NCBI GenBank assembly: GCA_023474345.1
Contig: JAMCXS010000006.1
Location: 1-49,027, forward strand
DNA: 49,027 bases
Source: Acidobacteriota bacterium
Lineage (GTDB): Bacteria > Acidobacteriota > Terriglobia > UBA7540
Reading direction: 5' to 3'
The notes beneath the pieces are model-generated. The model was not told where the DNA came from, ran no database searches, and saw nothing but the letters and a program-made list of their open reading frames with translations. Positions within the stretch are counted from its first letter, which is position 1, and each line of letters opens with the position of its first letter. The translations under genes were made by a program, and so were the position numbers. Below, piece after piece: positions 9,124 through 17,766 of this stretch.

Positions 9124-10947
9124 ATGGAACAGACTGCTCTCAAACCCGAGTCTCGCGAACAAACAGCCTTAGCTTCGGCACGGCGTTCCCTCCCGTGGAT
9201 TCTGATCTGCCTGGTCTGGCTGGCCGTCTATTTTCAGGGTGCTTTTCGTCCCCCGCTGCTTGACGATGCCGACTCCACGCACGCCGAAGCGGCGCGCGAA
9301 ATGTATCAGACAGGCGATTACGTTACGCTGCATGTGAATGGTGTACGGTACCTTGAAAAGCCCCCGCTCCCGTATTGGCTGGTGTCGTTCGGCTTCGCGG
9401 CCTTCGGGGTTTCTGAATTCGCTGTGCGCCTCCCGATCATTCTTTCCGTTCTCCTATTAATTGGGCTTGGAGCGCTATGGGGACTTCGGGCCTTTGGCGA
9501 CCAAGGGGGAATCTATGCCGGACTGTTTGTCGCTACGTGTGTGGGGTGTTTTCTTTTCACTCGGATTTTCATCCCCGACGTCATTCTCAGCCTTTTTATA
9601 GCGGTTTCCCTGTACTCCTTTCTCTCTGCCTTTGAAGCCCGCCGTCCAAAAGAATGGCGGTGGTACGTCGGCTACGCCGTGCTTGCCCTGGGTTTTCTGA
9701 CGAAAGGCCTGGTGGTGCTTGTCTTTGTGGGCTTTCCTGCCATTGGCTACCTGCTTTGGAGCGGCGAGTGGCGACGCTGGCGAGAGCTGCGTCTAGGAAA
9801 AGGTATCGCCCTCTTTTTCCTGATTGCGGCGCCGTGGCCCATTCTAGCAGCCATTCGGAATCGCGGATTTCTCTGGTTCTATTTTGTCAATGAGCAGTTC
9901 CTGCGGTTCCTGGGAGAGCGCTACCCCCGCGACTACAATAAGTTGCCCGCGCTGGCCTATTGGGGATTGCATCTTGTGTGGCTGCTTCCGTGGAGTCTGT
10001 TCTTCCCCCTGATCTTGCGCGACTTGCGACGCGACTTCGCCGCGGTTCGAAGGCGGGCGGAGCTGACATTCGCTACCAGGACTCGGGCGCTCTGTTGGAT
10101 CTGGGCCGCCGTTGTGACAGTCTTCTTTTCGTTTTCGACCAACCAGGAGTATTACACTTTTCCGGCCTACCTTCCGCTGTTACTCCTGATTGCTGGAAGT
10201 CTTGCGCGCGAAGAAGAGCAGAAAGACTCAAGCCTCTGGACTGTCCTTGGCAACGGCCTTTATGCCGCTGCCGGAATGATTGCCGGGGTGGTTCTCGTGG
10301 GTGCGTTGTGGGCGTCGCGAAACGTGCCCCCGACGGACAACCTTGGGCAACTGCTGGTCCACCGTGACGTTGCTCATAACACGTTGTCCATGTCAAAGTT
10401 TTTTGACCTGACGACATCGGCATTTGCCGCGCTTCGACTTCCGGCTGGCATTGCCGCTGCCGCTTTGCTGGTAGGCCCCCTGCTTGCCCTGATCTTGCGG
10501 ATACGCAAAAGGAATGTCGCTGCGACGTGGACGACAGGCATCGCCACCGCCGTTTTCCTTGTGGCGGCTCAACTGGCGTTTGTGCGGTTCGGACCGTTTC
10601 TCTCCTCGAAGCGGCTGGCAGACGTAATCAAGCGGCAGGAAAAACCCGGTGACCTTGTCATGATTTATGGCGACCAGGCTTACGGATCGTCGCTGCTATT
10701 TTATCTAAAGAGGCCAATTTACTTGGTCAACGGCCGCACGACGTCGATGTGGTTCGGCTCAACGTTTCCCGATGCGCCACATATTTTTCTGAACGACGCT
10801 GATCTTGAGCGCGACTGGAAGGGTAAGCACCGAATATTTCTGTTTGTGCCTCCAAGGCAGCGGAAACGTGTGGACAAAGTCATCCCGGGGACCCGCTACA
10901 TAGTTGCTGAAAATTCGGGCAAAATAATTTACAGCAACCAACCCTGA
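9124..10947 (+). CDS. GT39-family (ArnT/PMT-like) membrane glycosyltransferase
   Basis: The 607-residue protein has about ten to twelve membrane segments. The first periplasmic loop contains DDADSTHAEAAREM and RYLEKPPLPYWL, the acidic-pair and E-K-P-P-L-x-Y-W signature of ArnT-type undecaprenyl-phosphate-sugar transferases in GT39. ALGFLTKGLVVLV is also characteristic. The soluble C-terminal part (about 495-607) has YGDQAYGSSLLFYLKRP. Such enzymes move a sugar from a polyprenyl phosphate donor to lipid A, another lipid or a protein on the periplasmic face. The acceptor cannot be deduced. The gene is convergent with the HpnI-like gene 24 bases away. GGAAAG lies just before the ATG. Confidence 0.85.
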   Translation: MEQTALKPESREQTALASARRSLPWILICLVWLAVYFQGAFRPPLLDDADSTHAEAAREMYQTGDYVTLHVNGVRYLEKPPLPYWLVSFGFAAFGVSEFAVRLPIILSVLLLIGLGALWGLRAFGDQGGIYAGLFVATCVGCFLFTRIFIPDVILSLFIAVSLYSFLSAFEARRPKEWRWYVGYAVLALGFLTKGLVVLVFVGFPAIGYLLWSGEWRRWRELRLGKGIALFFLIAAPWPILAAIRNRGFLWFYFVNEQFLRFLGERYPRDYNKLPALAYWGLHLVWLLPWSLFFPLILRDLRRDFAAVRRRAELTFATRTRALCWIWAAVVTVFFSFSTNQEYYTFPAYLPLLLLIAGSLAREEEQKDSSLWTVLGNGLYAAAGMIAGVVLVGALWASRNVPPTDNLGQLLVHRDVAHNTLSMSKFFDLTTSAFAALRLPAGIAAAALLVGPLLALILRIRKRNVAATWTTGIATAVFLVAAQLAFVRFGPFLSSKRLADVIKRQEKPGDLVMIYGDQAYGSSLLFYLKRPIYLVNGRTTSMWFGSTFPDAPHIFLNDADLERDWKGKHRIFLFVPPRQRKRVDKVIPGTRYIVAENSGKIIYSNQP

Positions 10948-10971
10948 CATCGCATTCTACGTCAGGAAATC

Positions 10972-12171
10972 CTAGGTCGTCGGAGCCGGCTGCGGCGACG
11001 CAATCTTGCGAACCATTTTGCCGCCGTCCATCAACCGGTACTCTTCCCCACGCCAGACGATCACGTTGCCTATGAAACTCGCGCACCACATAAAGAATCC
11101 GAGAATATCCCGCAGGGGATACAACCAGCAAAACCATACGGAACGCCGGTCGCGGACAATCCCCCATCCGACCGAGACCGCCAGAACCAGGCGGTTGACA
11201 AGCGCGAGCCCCAGCAATCCCAGGCCCAGCTTCCAGTCGCCGCGCATCCATCCGGCTGCAAGCCCCAACAGGCCGAAGGGCATGGCAAAGGTCAAACCAG
11301 TGCCGATGTGGCCAAGGCGGCGCGAAAACCTAGCACTCTTCATCCAGCGCACCTGGTGCAAAAACGATTCACGCGCCGAGCGGTTCAGCACCACATGGTC
11401 AATAATATGGTGAGAAAGAACAACCTTTTTGCCAGCGTTGGCCGTGAGATTGCCCAAAACAAAGTCGTCGGCGCAGTAATCTCCCAGCGCTCCGAAGCCG
11501 CCAAGGTCGTCCACGATTTCTTTCCTTGTGGCCATGGTCGGGCCCAGGGCAAACTTCATCCCTTCGACCAGATTGGCTACCAGCACGCCCGACGACATCT
11601 CCACGGACATTCCCAGGGCCTCCAACCGCGACCAAATCCCACCGGTAGGAACACCCCGATAAAGGCAGGTCACCAAACCCACATTAGGTTTGAGAAGCGG
11701 GCTTACAACCTTCTCAAGATAGTCGGTTGTTACTTGTACGTCACTATCCGTAATGACAATTGTTTGATGCGCTGCCGCGGCAACCATCTTTTCAAGAACA
11801 AAAACCTTGGCATTGGGATAGTTCGGCTCGCCTGACAGGACGACGTGCGCCCTGACCTGAGGATATTTTTTGCGAAGCGAATCGACAACCTGAAGCGCCG
11901 GGTCGTCAGCGGTTCTGGCGCCGAAAATCAGTTCATATGTGCGATAAACCTGCCGGAAAAAACCATCGAGGCTCTGCTCTAACAGAGGTTCTATCCCGTG
12001 CAAAGGTTTTAAGACCGTGACGGGCGGCAGCGAAACGGCAGTTTGCGTTGCACCTCCAGCCTTTGGTTTCGAAGAATCAAAGCGAAAAATAGCGATCAGT
12101 ACCAAGCCCAAGTAGACGCAAGACGCAGTCAGGCCGGCCAGCGCACACAGCAGCACAATGTTTTCCGTCAT
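10972..12171 (-). CDS. hpnI: HpnI/ceramide-glucosyltransferase-like (GT21) glycosyltransferase
   Basis: An N-terminal membrane anchor precedes a GT-A domain with TVLKPLHGIEPLL near its start, the metal-binding ITDSDVQV, the catalytic ADDFVLG and the H-Q-V-R-W motif. Two or three C-terminal membrane segments follow. This layout matches ceramide glucosyltransferases and HpnI, which adds a UDP-GlcNAc-derived sugar to bacteriohopanetetrol. In an acidobacterium the hopanoid role is likelier, but no squalene-hopene cyclase or other hpn gene is in the window, so the symbol is tentative. The ATG at 12171 (MTENIVLL) is preferred; the frame extends to a TTG at 12228. Confidence 0.65.
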   Translation of the reverse strand: MTENIVLLCALAGLTASCVYLGLVLIAIFRFDSSKPKAGGATQTAVSLPPVTVLKPLHGIEPLLEQSLDGFFRQVYRTYELIFGARTADDPALQVVDSLRKKYPQVRAHVVLSGEPNYPNAKVFVLEKMVAAAAHQTIVITDSDVQVTTDYLEKVVSPLLKPNVGLVTCLYRGVPTGGIWSRLEALGMSVEMSSGVLVANLVEGMKFALGPTMATRKEIVDDLGGFGALGDYCADDFVLGNLTANAGKKVVLSHHIIDHVVLNRSARESFLHQVRWMKSARFSRRLGHIGTGLTFAMPFGLLGLAAGWMRGDWKLGLGLLGLALVNRLVLAVSVGWGIVRDRRSVWFCWLYPLRDILGFFMWCASFIGNVIVWRGEEYRLMDGGKMVRKIASPQPAPTT

Positions 12172-12496
12172 TTTCAGCCAGTTAAAAGAGACCAGAAATA
12201 GTCTGGGCCGCCACCAGGCGCAGGGCAAGCCGTAATTTCTTGCCGGTTATTCAGCACCCAATTCGCTCCCTTGCTTGGACAAAATCGCGTCCATCGCGAT
12301 TGCTGTGGACCGGCTCAAGCTCTGGCCTTTCTCTTTCTTCTTCTCCCTCTGGAATTGCGTAAAAGTCCCTGGCGCCCGGTGGCAGATTCGAGAAGTTTTC
12401 AGAATCCATTTTAAAGTCTATAGCTCCAGACATGCCTTAGAAACAAGCCGAAACATGCAGGTCTTCCAGATTCCTGCAGGCATTCTAACTAGGCTT
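12172..12496. other. Non-coding gap between the HpnI-like gene and the DUF2911 gene
   Basis: This stretch holds the probable leader of the HpnI-like gene and the 3' flank of the DUF2911 gene. Short open frames occur on both strands, but none has a convincing ribosome-binding site or recognisable protein. I see no RNA gene or clear promoter in it. Confidence 0.5.
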
Positions 12497-13018
12497 CTAA
12501 GCTCTGAAATCCGTCACCAACTTCAAGTCGCCCCAGTGTACGGAAAATTCCCCACCCCGTCCTTTCCGGATCAGCTTGATTGTAACCATTTCAGCGGAAT
12601 CGCTGGTCTTCTCTTCCCGCAGGGGCACGGAGGCAAAGTCGAGCTTCGGATTGTGCTGAGTTCCCCATTGACCGTGTTGCTTGTTGAAAACCAGTTTCCA
12701 CGTGCCATCCGATATCTTCTCTGCCCACAGGCTATAGGTTCCCGCCGGAACTATGACGCTACCGAAATGAAGAGTGGTTCCAGTCACCAAAGTGGTGGAT
12801 TGATCCGCGCCCAGGCGCCAGAACTGACCGGGCTTCAGTTGGCCCAGCATATCCGCGATTGTCCGGCCATGGAGCGAGGGACGACCATACTCGATGGAAA
12901 TCGTCTTGCCCTTTAGCGTCAGTTCCGTTTTGCCCCGCGGATTATTCTGAGCTTGAAGCGGCAGAGCGAGTCCCACCAAAACAGCCAAGGCTATAAATCC
13001 CGTCAGCAGCCGTTTCAT
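12497..13018 (-). CDS. DUF2911-domain exported protein
   Basis: This 173-residue protein has a classical signal peptide (MKRLLTGFIALAVLVGLALP, cleavage near LQAQ). A single DUF2911 domain follows, recognised from ISIEYGRPSLHGRTI, the tryptophan-centred FWRLGADQSTT and the VPAGTYSLW segment. The biochemical function of DUF2911 is not known; it is frequent in Acidobacteriota and Bacteroidota and probably periplasmic. The start at 13018 follows a strong GGAGGA five bases upstream; an upstream in-frame start at 13045 is less likely. Confidence 0.85.
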   Translation of the reverse strand: MKRLLTGFIALAVLVGLALPLQAQNNPRGKTELTLKGKTISIEYGRPSLHGRTIADMLGQLKPGQFWRLGADQSTTLVTGTTLHFGSVIVPAGTYSLWAEKISDGTWKLVFNKQHGQWGTQHNPKLDFASVPLREEKTSDSAEMVTIKLIRKGRGGEFSVHWGDLKLVTDFRA

Positions 13019-13179
13019 TGTTTCCTCCTCGATGTTGTTTTGCACTCCTCTGATACCCTATCCCATTGTGCTTTTTTCTCCTCATCGAAGCTATCGCAAA
13101 GCCGACAGCGCGCTTTCCATCTCCCACGTTGTCCGTCAGTATTAATTAGCGCGCCCAGCCATCCCATCAACGGCCTCAA

Positions 13180-14148
13180 CTACCGATCCTGCCGCTCGAG
13201 AAATGCCAGAAAATCCGCAAGTTCCTCAGGCAGCGGTGAGCTGAAGCTGAGTGGGGCACCCGTCCGCGGGTGTGCTAATTCGATTTGCGCGGCATGGAGG
13301 AAGTTACGCGCGAGGGTTGGGAATTCACTTCCGCCGAGGCGCAATTTGCCGGGCGCCCCATATATTTTATCCCCTACCACTAGGTGATGTATCGAGGCAA
13401 AGTGCACCCGAAGCTGGTGAGTCCGCCCGGTGTGAGGCTGGGCCTCAACCAGGGTGAAATGCGGCAATCGCCTGACAACCCTATAGGCAGTCAAAGCCTC
13501 TCGCGCTCCGATGCCGCCGATCTTCATCCGCACACGCCGTACGGGGTCACGGCCCACGGCCGCCTGAATTTCACCGCGATTCTTTTCCAGTTGCCCGTGT
13601 ACCAGCACTTGGTAGTGTTTACGAACACTATGGGATTTAAATTGGTCCGCCAACGCGCGGTGTGCCTGATCGTTCTTGGCAACCAAAATCAACCCGGAGG
13701 TCATCTTGTCGAGCCTGTGGACGATCCCGGGACGCAATTCGCCGCCGACACTCGACAGCCGGTCTCCGAGATGATGAAGCAGAGCGTTGACCAGCGTGCC
13801 GGACCTTGCGCCAGCCCCTACATGGACCACCATCCCTGCCGGCTTATCCACCACAACTAGATCCTCGTCTTCGTAAAGAATCGTGAGCGGCAACTTTTCC
13901 GGTGCAACAGTGACAATCTCACGCTTCGCTCGAACCGCAACCACATCCTCAACTTCCACTTTTTCACCCGCTTTATAGGCGGCTCGCAAACCAACATTGA
14001 CCAAGCCTTGGCGGATTATCCGTTGCAGTTGGCTACGGCTCCATTCGGGCATCTTGCGTGTAAGGAAAACATCCAAGCGCTGGCCGGCTTCCGCCTCAGC
14101 CACGACAAATTCCCTCAGCTCCGGGTCTTGAGACATACTGCCCAGCAT
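13180..14148 (-). CDS. rluD: RluD-family 23S rRNA pseudouridine synthase
   Basis: An N-terminal S4 RNA-binding domain (about residues 14-75; GQRLDVFL ... WSRSQLQRII) precedes a pseudouridine synthase domain with the catalytic motif HRLDKMTSGLILVAKN and the downstream GRTHQLRVH. The 322-residue length and domain order fit RluD, which modifies helix 69 of 23S rRNA, although RluC-like specificity cannot be excluded. The gene begins 7 bases after the lspA stop, so the two are very likely co-transcribed. An internal ATG at 14136 is an alternative start. Confidence 0.88.
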   Translation of the reverse strand: MLGSMSQDPELREFVVAEAEAGQRLDVFLTRKMPEWSRSQLQRIIRQGLVNVGLRAAYKAGEKVEVEDVVAVRAKREIVTVAPEKLPLTILYEDEDLVVVDKPAGMVVHVGAGARSGTLVNALLHHLGDRLSSVGGELRPGIVHRLDKMTSGLILVAKNDQAHRALADQFKSHSVRKHYQVLVHGQLEKNRGEIQAAVGRDPVRRVRMKIGGIGAREALTAYRVVRRLPHFTLVEAQPHTGRTHQLRVHFASIHHLVVGDKIYGAPGKLRLGGSEFPTLARNFLHAAQIELAHPRTGAPLSFSSPLPEELADFLAFLERQDR

Positions 14149-14154
14149 CAGAGT

Positions 14155-14613
14155 TTATTTGGAAAAAATAAATTCGAGGACAAGAAACCCAGCGCCCACC
14201 ACAACGGCGCTATCCGCAAGGTTGAAAGTCGGCCAGTGATAGCCACGGTAGTAGAAGTCCAGGAAATCCACAACCTGACCAAAGCGAATTCGGTCCACCA
14301 GGTTGGAGATCGCTCCACCGAGAATCAACGCCAAACCCACTCCGGCCTGCCAGTGAATATCGCCGCTTCGCCAAACAACGATCACGACCGTTACCAGCAA
14401 GGCCACGGAAACGCCAATCAACAAAGCCATTTTCCATGAAGAAGAGGAGTTGGCAAACAGGCTAAAGGCAATGCCGCTGTTCTCGGTGCGCAGAAGGTTG
14501 AAAAACCCCGAAATAACCGGAATTACCGCGTGATCGGGAATTAACTTTACGACTAGAGCTTTTGTTGCCTGGTCAGCAAGAAAAACTGTCACCGCGATCA
14601 GCACATAGATCAT
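14155..14613 (-). CDS. lspA: Lipoprotein signal peptidase II
   Basis: The enzyme cleaves signal peptides from diacylglyceryl-modified prolipoproteins in the inner membrane. Four membrane segments are visible. The catalytic aspartates lie in SNLVDRIRFGQVVDFLDF and FNLADSAVVVG. The start MIYVLIAVTVFLADQATK resembles short LspA N-termini and has AGGA about 9 bases upstream, giving 152 residues. The frame stays open to an ATG at 14694 and a TTG at 14721, so a 27-residue charged extension is possible. It lies between ileS and rluD, a common ileS-lspA arrangement. Confidence 0.9.
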   Translation of the reverse strand: MIYVLIAVTVFLADQATKALVVKLIPDHAVIPVISGFFNLLRTENSGIAFSLFANSSSSWKMALLIGVSVALLVTVVIVVWRSGDIHWQAGVGLALILGGAISNLVDRIRFGQVVDFLDFYYRGYHWPTFNLADSAVVVGAGFLVLEFIFSK

Positions 14614-14742
14614 GCGCCGTATCCTGCGCCCACGCCGACTTGGCGTGCACTCGGTCGCCGTTTCATTCCCGCTTGGATGTAACCTCTCGCCCATTAAAAC
14701 CTTTGGCTTGCAGGTTTGCAAGGTTCGGTGAGGAGGGAAACT

Positions 14743-17586
14743 TTACTGGAGGCCGGTTTCGATCTCGCGAAGAGCCGCCGAGCAGCGCTCGCAAACCTCT
14801 GGATAATCCGCATCTTTACCGACCTGCTCAGAATAGTTCCAGCACCGGGCACACTTGGTTCCCGAAGCCTGCTCAATTCTTATCTTAAGCCCGGGCAAGG
14901 AACTTTCACCAGTGCCGTCCGAAACATATGGCTCCAGTTCGACCTGCGAGACAATCAGGAGAGTGGGCAACTCAGGAAGGTAATCCTTGAGGAGCGGGCT
15001 CAGACTGGCATCTGCGCTCAAATAGACCCTGGCCTCGAGCGGGCTGTGAATCAGCTTATCGCGCCTTGCCGCTTCCAGCGCTTTCAAGGCCGCATCCCGC
15101 ACGGCGACCAGCCGAGGCCAGTTCTGGAGACGCGACCGGTGTTTCTCCGGAATTTGATCCCGCAGTTGCGAGGCAGGAATGAATTTAGCCAAGTGGACGC
15201 TCGGCTCTCTCGCCTCGCCCGAGGAGGGCTTCGGCAGGCTGGACCACACTTCATCTGCCGTGAAGCACATGAGCGGCGCAACCACGCGCACAAGTGCTTC
15301 GGCAATTTCTAACAAAACAGTTTGGGCCGCCCGCCGCCGCACTGATCTTGCCGGAGACGTGTAGAGCCGGTCTTTCAGGATATCGAAATAAAAAGCGCTC
15401 AAATCAATGGTCGCAAAATCGTAGAGGGCACGATAAACCTTATGGAAGGCGTCTTCGCGATAAGCGGCATCGACGCGCTCCAGCAGGTCCGCGGTGCACT
15501 CGAGCGCCCAGGCGTCAATTTCCTCAAGTTGATTTCCGCCGACGCAGTCTCGCGGGGGATCAAAATCATAGAGATTTGAGAGGCAATACCGGAACGTGTT
15601 GCGCAGCTTGCGGTACGCCTCGGAAAGCCGGGCGAGGATGTCAGGAGAGATGACGACATCCTCGCGGAAATCCACCGAAGCCACCCAGAGCCGGAGGATC
15701 TCCGCACCGTGAGTCTTAATGACTTCGTTCGGATCAATGACGTTGCCGAGCGACTTTGACATCGCGCGTCCCTCGGCGTCAAGAACCCAGCCGTTGGTCA
15801 AAACAGCACGATAGGGCGCCCCGCCATGCGAAACCATGGCGACAAGAAGCGAACTGTGAAACCAGCCGCGGTACTGGTCGCCTCCTTCAAGATAGACATC
15901 AGAAGGCCAAGGAAGGTCCGGCCGGCGGCCCAGAACGGCGGCGTGACTTGACCCGGAATCAAACCATACATCCAGGATGTCCGTCTCTTTCCGCAGGTTT
16001 GTACCCCCGCATTCCGGGCACTTTGCGCCGGGTGGGAGAAGCTCTTCAACGCTATGGGCGTACCAGGCATCTGCGCCCTCTTTCTTGAAGAGTTCCACGG
16101 CCCGTTCGCCCAGCCGAGCGTCAAGCAGAGGCTTTTCACAATCCTGGCAGTGGAAGACCGTCAGAGGAACACCCCAGACTCTCTGGCGCGAGATGCACCA
16201 ATCCGGGCGGGTGGCAATCATATTGGAGATCCGTTCTTCGCCCCATTCCGGCGACCATCGCACCTTCTTGATGGCTTCCAAAGCGCGTTCCCGTAACCGC
16301 TCGTGGTCGATCCGGATAAACCACTGCTCGTTCGCCCGAAAAATAACCGGATTGTGACAGCGCCAACAATGGGGATAGGAGTGCGTCAGCCACCCCGCCG
16401 GGCCCACGAGCGCCCTTCGGTTCTTGAGCAACCCGATAATCGGTTCGTTGGCGTCAAAAACCCTTTTCCCTTTATATTCCGGCAGCCCTTCCGTAAACTC
16501 TCCCGCATCGCCCACCGGGGCGTAAATTTCCAGCCCGTACTTCATGCCAGTCTCATAGTCCTCGCGCCCGTGGGCAGGAGCTGTGTGGACGCAGCCGGTG
16601 CCATCTTCAGCGGTAACATAATCTGCCAGAACTCCCAAAACCTCCCGCTCAAGGAAGGGGTGCTGCATTCGAATTCGCTCTAATTGCCTGCCGGGAATTC
16701 GCGCAAGCACTTCCGGTGCCTTCAATCCCGTCTCTCCCAGGGTCGGTCCCTGGCGCCGGCTCTCCACAATGTACGCCTTGCCGGTTTCATCGGCCATCGC
16801 CACATACTCAAAATCGGGATGAAACGCCACAGCCATGCTGGCCGGGAGGGTCCACGGCGTGGTTGTCCAGATGATTACGTACACCTCACGACCCTTCAGA
16901 GCGGGCGACACATCACTCAAATCAGAAAGGACGCGATAGCGCACATAGATCGAGCGGCTCCGGTGCTCCTCGTATTCGACTTCCGCCTCCGCCAAAGCGG
17001 TCTTATCTGAAATGCACCAATAAACCGGCTTCAGCCCGCGGTAAACGTAACCCTGATCAAGAAATTTAAGGAAGACCTCGGCGATGAGCGCTTCATAAGA
17101 GTAATCCATCGTCAGGTAAGGGTTTGACCACTCTCCGAAGACTCCCAAGCGAATAAAATCCCGACGCTGGATATCAACGTACTTTTCCGCATAACGGCGG
17201 CACGCCTGACGGATTTCCACGGCGCCCATTCGGCTCTTACGCGGCCCCAGTTCGCGATCCACGTTGATTTCAATCGGCAGGCCGTGGCAGTCCCAGCCAG
17301 GGACATAAGGAACGTTATATCCCTGGAGGGTTCGCGATTTCACAATAAAATCTTTCAAGATCTTATTAAGCGCTGTTCCCAAGTGGATGCGCCCGTTCGC
17401 GTAAGGCGGCCCATCGTGCAGGGTAAAAAGTGGCGCGTTTTTCCGGGCCTCACGAATCTGGCCGTAAAGATCTTCTTTGGTCCACTTCGCAAGCCATTCA
17501 GGTTCCTTCTGAGGCAGGTTCGCCTTCATCGAGAAACTGGTTTGCGGAAGATTGAGTGTGTGCTTAAGTTCGAGCACCCGTCGCAT
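14743..17586 (-). CDS. ileS: Isoleucyl-tRNA synthetase
   Basis: This class I synthetase of 947 residues charges tRNA-Ile. The HIGH-type motif is HLGT within DGPPYANGRIHLGTALNK (about residue 68), and the KMSKS-type motif is AMSKSLGN. Between them lies the large CP1 editing domain (WTTTPWTLPASMAVAF). A C-terminal anticodon-binding domain follows, and the protein ends with a zinc finger of two C-x2-C pairs (CARCWNYSEQ ... CERCSAAL). The start at 17586 follows AGGGGGA with short spacing; the frame extends to 17613. It heads the minus-strand run ileS-lspA-rluD. Confidence 0.95.
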   Translation of the reverse strand: MRRVLELKHTLNLPQTSFSMKANLPQKEPEWLAKWTKEDLYGQIREARKNAPLFTLHDGPPYANGRIHLGTALNKILKDFIVKSRTLQGYNVPYVPGWDCHGLPIEINVDRELGPRKSRMGAVEIRQACRRYAEKYVDIQRRDFIRLGVFGEWSNPYLTMDYSYEALIAEVFLKFLDQGYVYRGLKPVYWCISDKTALAEAEVEYEEHRSRSIYVRYRVLSDLSDVSPALKGREVYVIIWTTTPWTLPASMAVAFHPDFEYVAMADETGKAYIVESRRQGPTLGETGLKAPEVLARIPGRQLERIRMQHPFLEREVLGVLADYVTAEDGTGCVHTAPAHGREDYETGMKYGLEIYAPVGDAGEFTEGLPEYKGKRVFDANEPIIGLLKNRRALVGPAGWLTHSYPHCWRCHNPVIFRANEQWFIRIDHERLRERALEAIKKVRWSPEWGEERISNMIATRPDWCISRQRVWGVPLTVFHCQDCEKPLLDARLGERAVELFKKEGADAWYAHSVEELLPPGAKCPECGGTNLRKETDILDVWFDSGSSHAAVLGRRPDLPWPSDVYLEGGDQYRGWFHSSLLVAMVSHGGAPYRAVLTNGWVLDAEGRAMSKSLGNVIDPNEVIKTHGAEILRLWVASVDFREDVVISPDILARLSEAYRKLRNTFRYCLSNLYDFDPPRDCVGGNQLEEIDAWALECTADLLERVDAAYREDAFHKVYRALYDFATIDLSAFYFDILKDRLYTSPARSVRRRAAQTVLLEIAEALVRVVAPLMCFTADEVWSSLPKPSSGEAREPSVHLAKFIPASQLRDQIPEKHRSRLQNWPRLVAVRDAALKALEAARRDKLIHSPLEARVYLSADASLSPLLKDYLPELPTLLIVSQVELEPYVSDGTGESSLPGLKIRIEQASGTKCARCWNYSEQVGKDADYPEVCERCSAALREIETGLQ

Positions 17587-17731
17587 GAGTCCCCCTGTAA
17601 AATGGCAAACCAATGATTATAAAGAATGACTTCGTTCGGTGTCCAGTACAGCCGCATCCAGGGTTTAGAGTCCGCCGTACCCCTATCATAAGCGAGCTCC
17701 GCATCGTCTTCCCGCGAAAGGTGGCCCATGT

Positions 17732-17737
17732 TATACT
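17732..17737 (+). promoter_or_regulatory. Weak candidate -10 element for the S41 protease gene
   Basis: TATACT lies 30 bases upstream of the protease ATG in the divergent gap with ileS. The hexamer 17 bases upstream (TTCCCG) is a poor -35, so this is a weak prediction. Confidence 0.25.
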
Positions 17738-17766
17738 TTTGTTTGCAGGTAAGGAGCTGCTGGGCC

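Noticed and set aside
10943-10964. CCTGAC...GTCAGG inverted repeat between the convergent GT genes as a bidirectional terminator
   Set aside because: Only six base pairs with a 12-base loop and no T-tract on either strand; too weak to call.
12275-12916. 213-codon plus-strand frame overlapping the DUF2911 gene
   Set aside because: The minus strand has a signal peptide, a strong ribosome-binding site and a DUF2911 domain; this frame has none.
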